Source of the DNA: CBDUBS01 sp965365445
Lineage (GTDB): Bacteria; Bacteroidota; Rhodothermia; Rhodothermales; DASSAV01
NCBI GenBank assembly: GCA_965365445.1
Contig: CBDUBS010000198.1
Span: 1 to 6,825 of the forward strand
Reading direction: 5' to 3'
DNA: 6,825 nt
Position numbers and translations under genes: made by a program. How positions within the stretch are numbered: the stretch's first letter is position 1; every line of letters begins with the position of its first letter. This document shows positions 5,969 through 6,825 of this stretch, piece by piece. A model generated the notes under the pieces. It was not told where the DNA came from. It did no database searches and saw only the letters and a program-made list of their open reading frames with translations.

Positions 5969-6825
5969 TTACGGCCCCTTACGAAAGCGCACATCGAGGG
6001 CGGCGGCTCCCCGGCCCCGCTCGAACACCCGGAGCGGGTTGACCTCCAACTCCGACAGGGCCGGGAAGTCCTCCGCCAGCCGTTCCAGCCCCAGCAGCAC
6101 GTCGCGGACGGCGTCCTGATCGGCCGGGGGCAGGTTCCGGTAGCCGTTCAGCTTGCGGCCCGCCCAGGTGGAACGCAGCAGGTGATCCAGGCAGGCCCGG
6201 TCCAGCGGAGCCAGGGCAAACGCGACGTCGTGCAGCCCCTCCACCTCCACACCCCCCGAGCCGAACATCAGCAGGGGGCCGAACTGCGGGTCGCGCACCA
6301 CTCCCACGATCACATCCTGACCCTCCGGCGCCATCGGCTGCACCCAGACGCCCTCGGGGGCGGCCTCGGGGAAGCGCCGGGATAGCCGCTCTGCGATGCG
6401 TGCGCAGGCGCTCCGCACCGACTCGTCATCCCCCACGTTCAACTCGACGCCGCCGGCCTCGCTCTTGTGCGGCACGTCCCGCGAGAGCAATTTCACGGCG
6501 ACGGGGTACCCCATCCGCCGGGCGGCCCGGACGGCCTCCTCCACCCCGTTCGCGGCCTCACCGGTCGCCGGCAACCCGTAGCAACGGGCTATTTCCGCCG
6601 CCGTCCCTGCGGGGAGAAAGCCCGGCTTCGCGTCGCGCAGCAGCCGCTCCGCTTTCGCCCGATCTCCCTGCACCGAAGGCAGAGGGGAGCCGGGCCGCTC
6701 CCGGAAACCGCGCCGGTACAGCACCGAGAGGGCCGCCGCCGCGTCTTCCGGGAACCGGAACCAGGGGATTTCGGCGGCGGACAGGTACGCCCGCGCCTCC
6801 GTAACGAGCCGCTCCCCCATCGGTA
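5969..6825 (-). CDS. ADP-forming acyl/acetyl-CoA synthetase, C-terminal part (ATP-grasp domain)
   Basis: C-terminal part of an NDP-forming acyl-CoA synthetase (acetate-CoA ligase, ADP-forming type), which interconverts acyl-CoA, ADP and phosphate with acid, CoA and ATP through a phosphohistidine. The minus-strand frame is open past the right edge, so the CoA-binding and ligase domains lie outside. Counting from the ATG at 6820, which is internal: residues 1-40 (AEIPWFRFPEDAAAALSVLYRR) match the end of the alpha-type region, where such proteins read like GIPvf-PE-Aa-AL-LY. An ATP-grasp domain of the acyl-CoA synthetase type (about 60-283) follows, with AVKLLSRDVPHKSEAGGV (108-125), a DPQFGPLLMFGSGG loop (177-190) and ELEVNPL (257-263), the usual Mg-binding end. 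The order alpha then beta in one chain indicates the fused form. A fused N-terminal GNAT domain, as in Pat-type lysine acetyltransferases, cannot be excluded because that end is not visible. It ends 139 nt upstream of kinase 2 on the same strand; no functional link is evident. Confidence 0.9.
   Translation of the reverse strand, partial: PMGERLVTEARAYLSAAEIPWFRFPEDAAAALSVLYRRGFRERPGSPLPSVQGDRAKAERLLRDAKPGFLPAGTAAEIARCYGLPATGEAANGVEEAVRAARRMGYPVAVKLLSRDVPHKSEAGGVELNVGDDESVRSACARIAERLSRRFPEAAPEGVWVQPMAPEGQDVIVGVVRDPQFGPLLMFGSGGVEVEGLHDVAFALAPLDRACLDHLLRSTWAGRKLNGYRNLPPADQDAVRDVLLGLERLAEDFPALSELEVNPLRVFERGRGAAALDVRFRKGP

Noticed and set aside
1..6825. Mobile element, CRISPR array or tRNA/rRNA gene
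   Set aside because: No transposase-like frame, terminal repeat, regular spacer-repeat array or RNA fold was found on either strand.

Overview
The window is 6.8 kb of high-GC bacterial DNA that is almost fully coding. It carries two blocks that converge near position 3,900. The plus-strand block is a KaiC-type clock ATPase (5' end outside the window), a KaiB protein and a PAS-domain histidine kinase. The minus-strand block is a second PAS/GAF histidine kinase preceded by the C-terminal part of an ADP-forming acyl/acetyl-CoA synthetase, which runs off the right edge. There are no RNA genes, CRISPR arrays or insertion sequences.

The organism cannot be fixed from this sequence. It is not a typical cyanobacterium: no kaiA is visible, the KaiB and KaiC are of the divergent non-cyanobacterial kind, and a PAS kinase rather than SasA follows kaiB. 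High GC and the kai-plus-kinase layout fit several groups, including Rhodothermota (Salinibacter-like) bacteria and various Proteobacteria. A Rhodothermota origin is only a low-confidence guess.

Layout. 1-1632: KaiC, both ATPase domains, with a charged coiled-coil tail. 1673-2026: KaiB, with a clear Shine-Dalgarno site. 2027-2099: 73-nt gap without recognisable signals. 2100-3827: histidine kinase 1 (coiled coil, two PAS domains, HisKA, HATPase). 3828-3984: convergent gap holding a strong hairpin and a short imperfect tandem repeat. 3985-5829 (minus): histidine kinase 2 (PAS, shortened GAF, PAS, HisKA, HATPase). 5830-5968: regulatory gap with a possible -10 box and three 11-bp direct repeats. 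5969-6825 (minus): the CoA-synthetase fragment.

Working model (inference): KaiC is an ATP-driven, autophosphorylating timer or switch, KaiB binds it in a state-dependent way, and the adjacent kinase passes the signal to a response regulator outside the window. The second kinase is closely related to the first in its catalytic half and may belong to the same network. KaiBC-plus-PAS-kinase clusters are known outside cyanobacteria, so the system type is not new. The less expected points are the phased repeats upstream of kinase 2, the 34-bp exact inverted repeat shared by the two kinase genes, and the shortened GAF domain.
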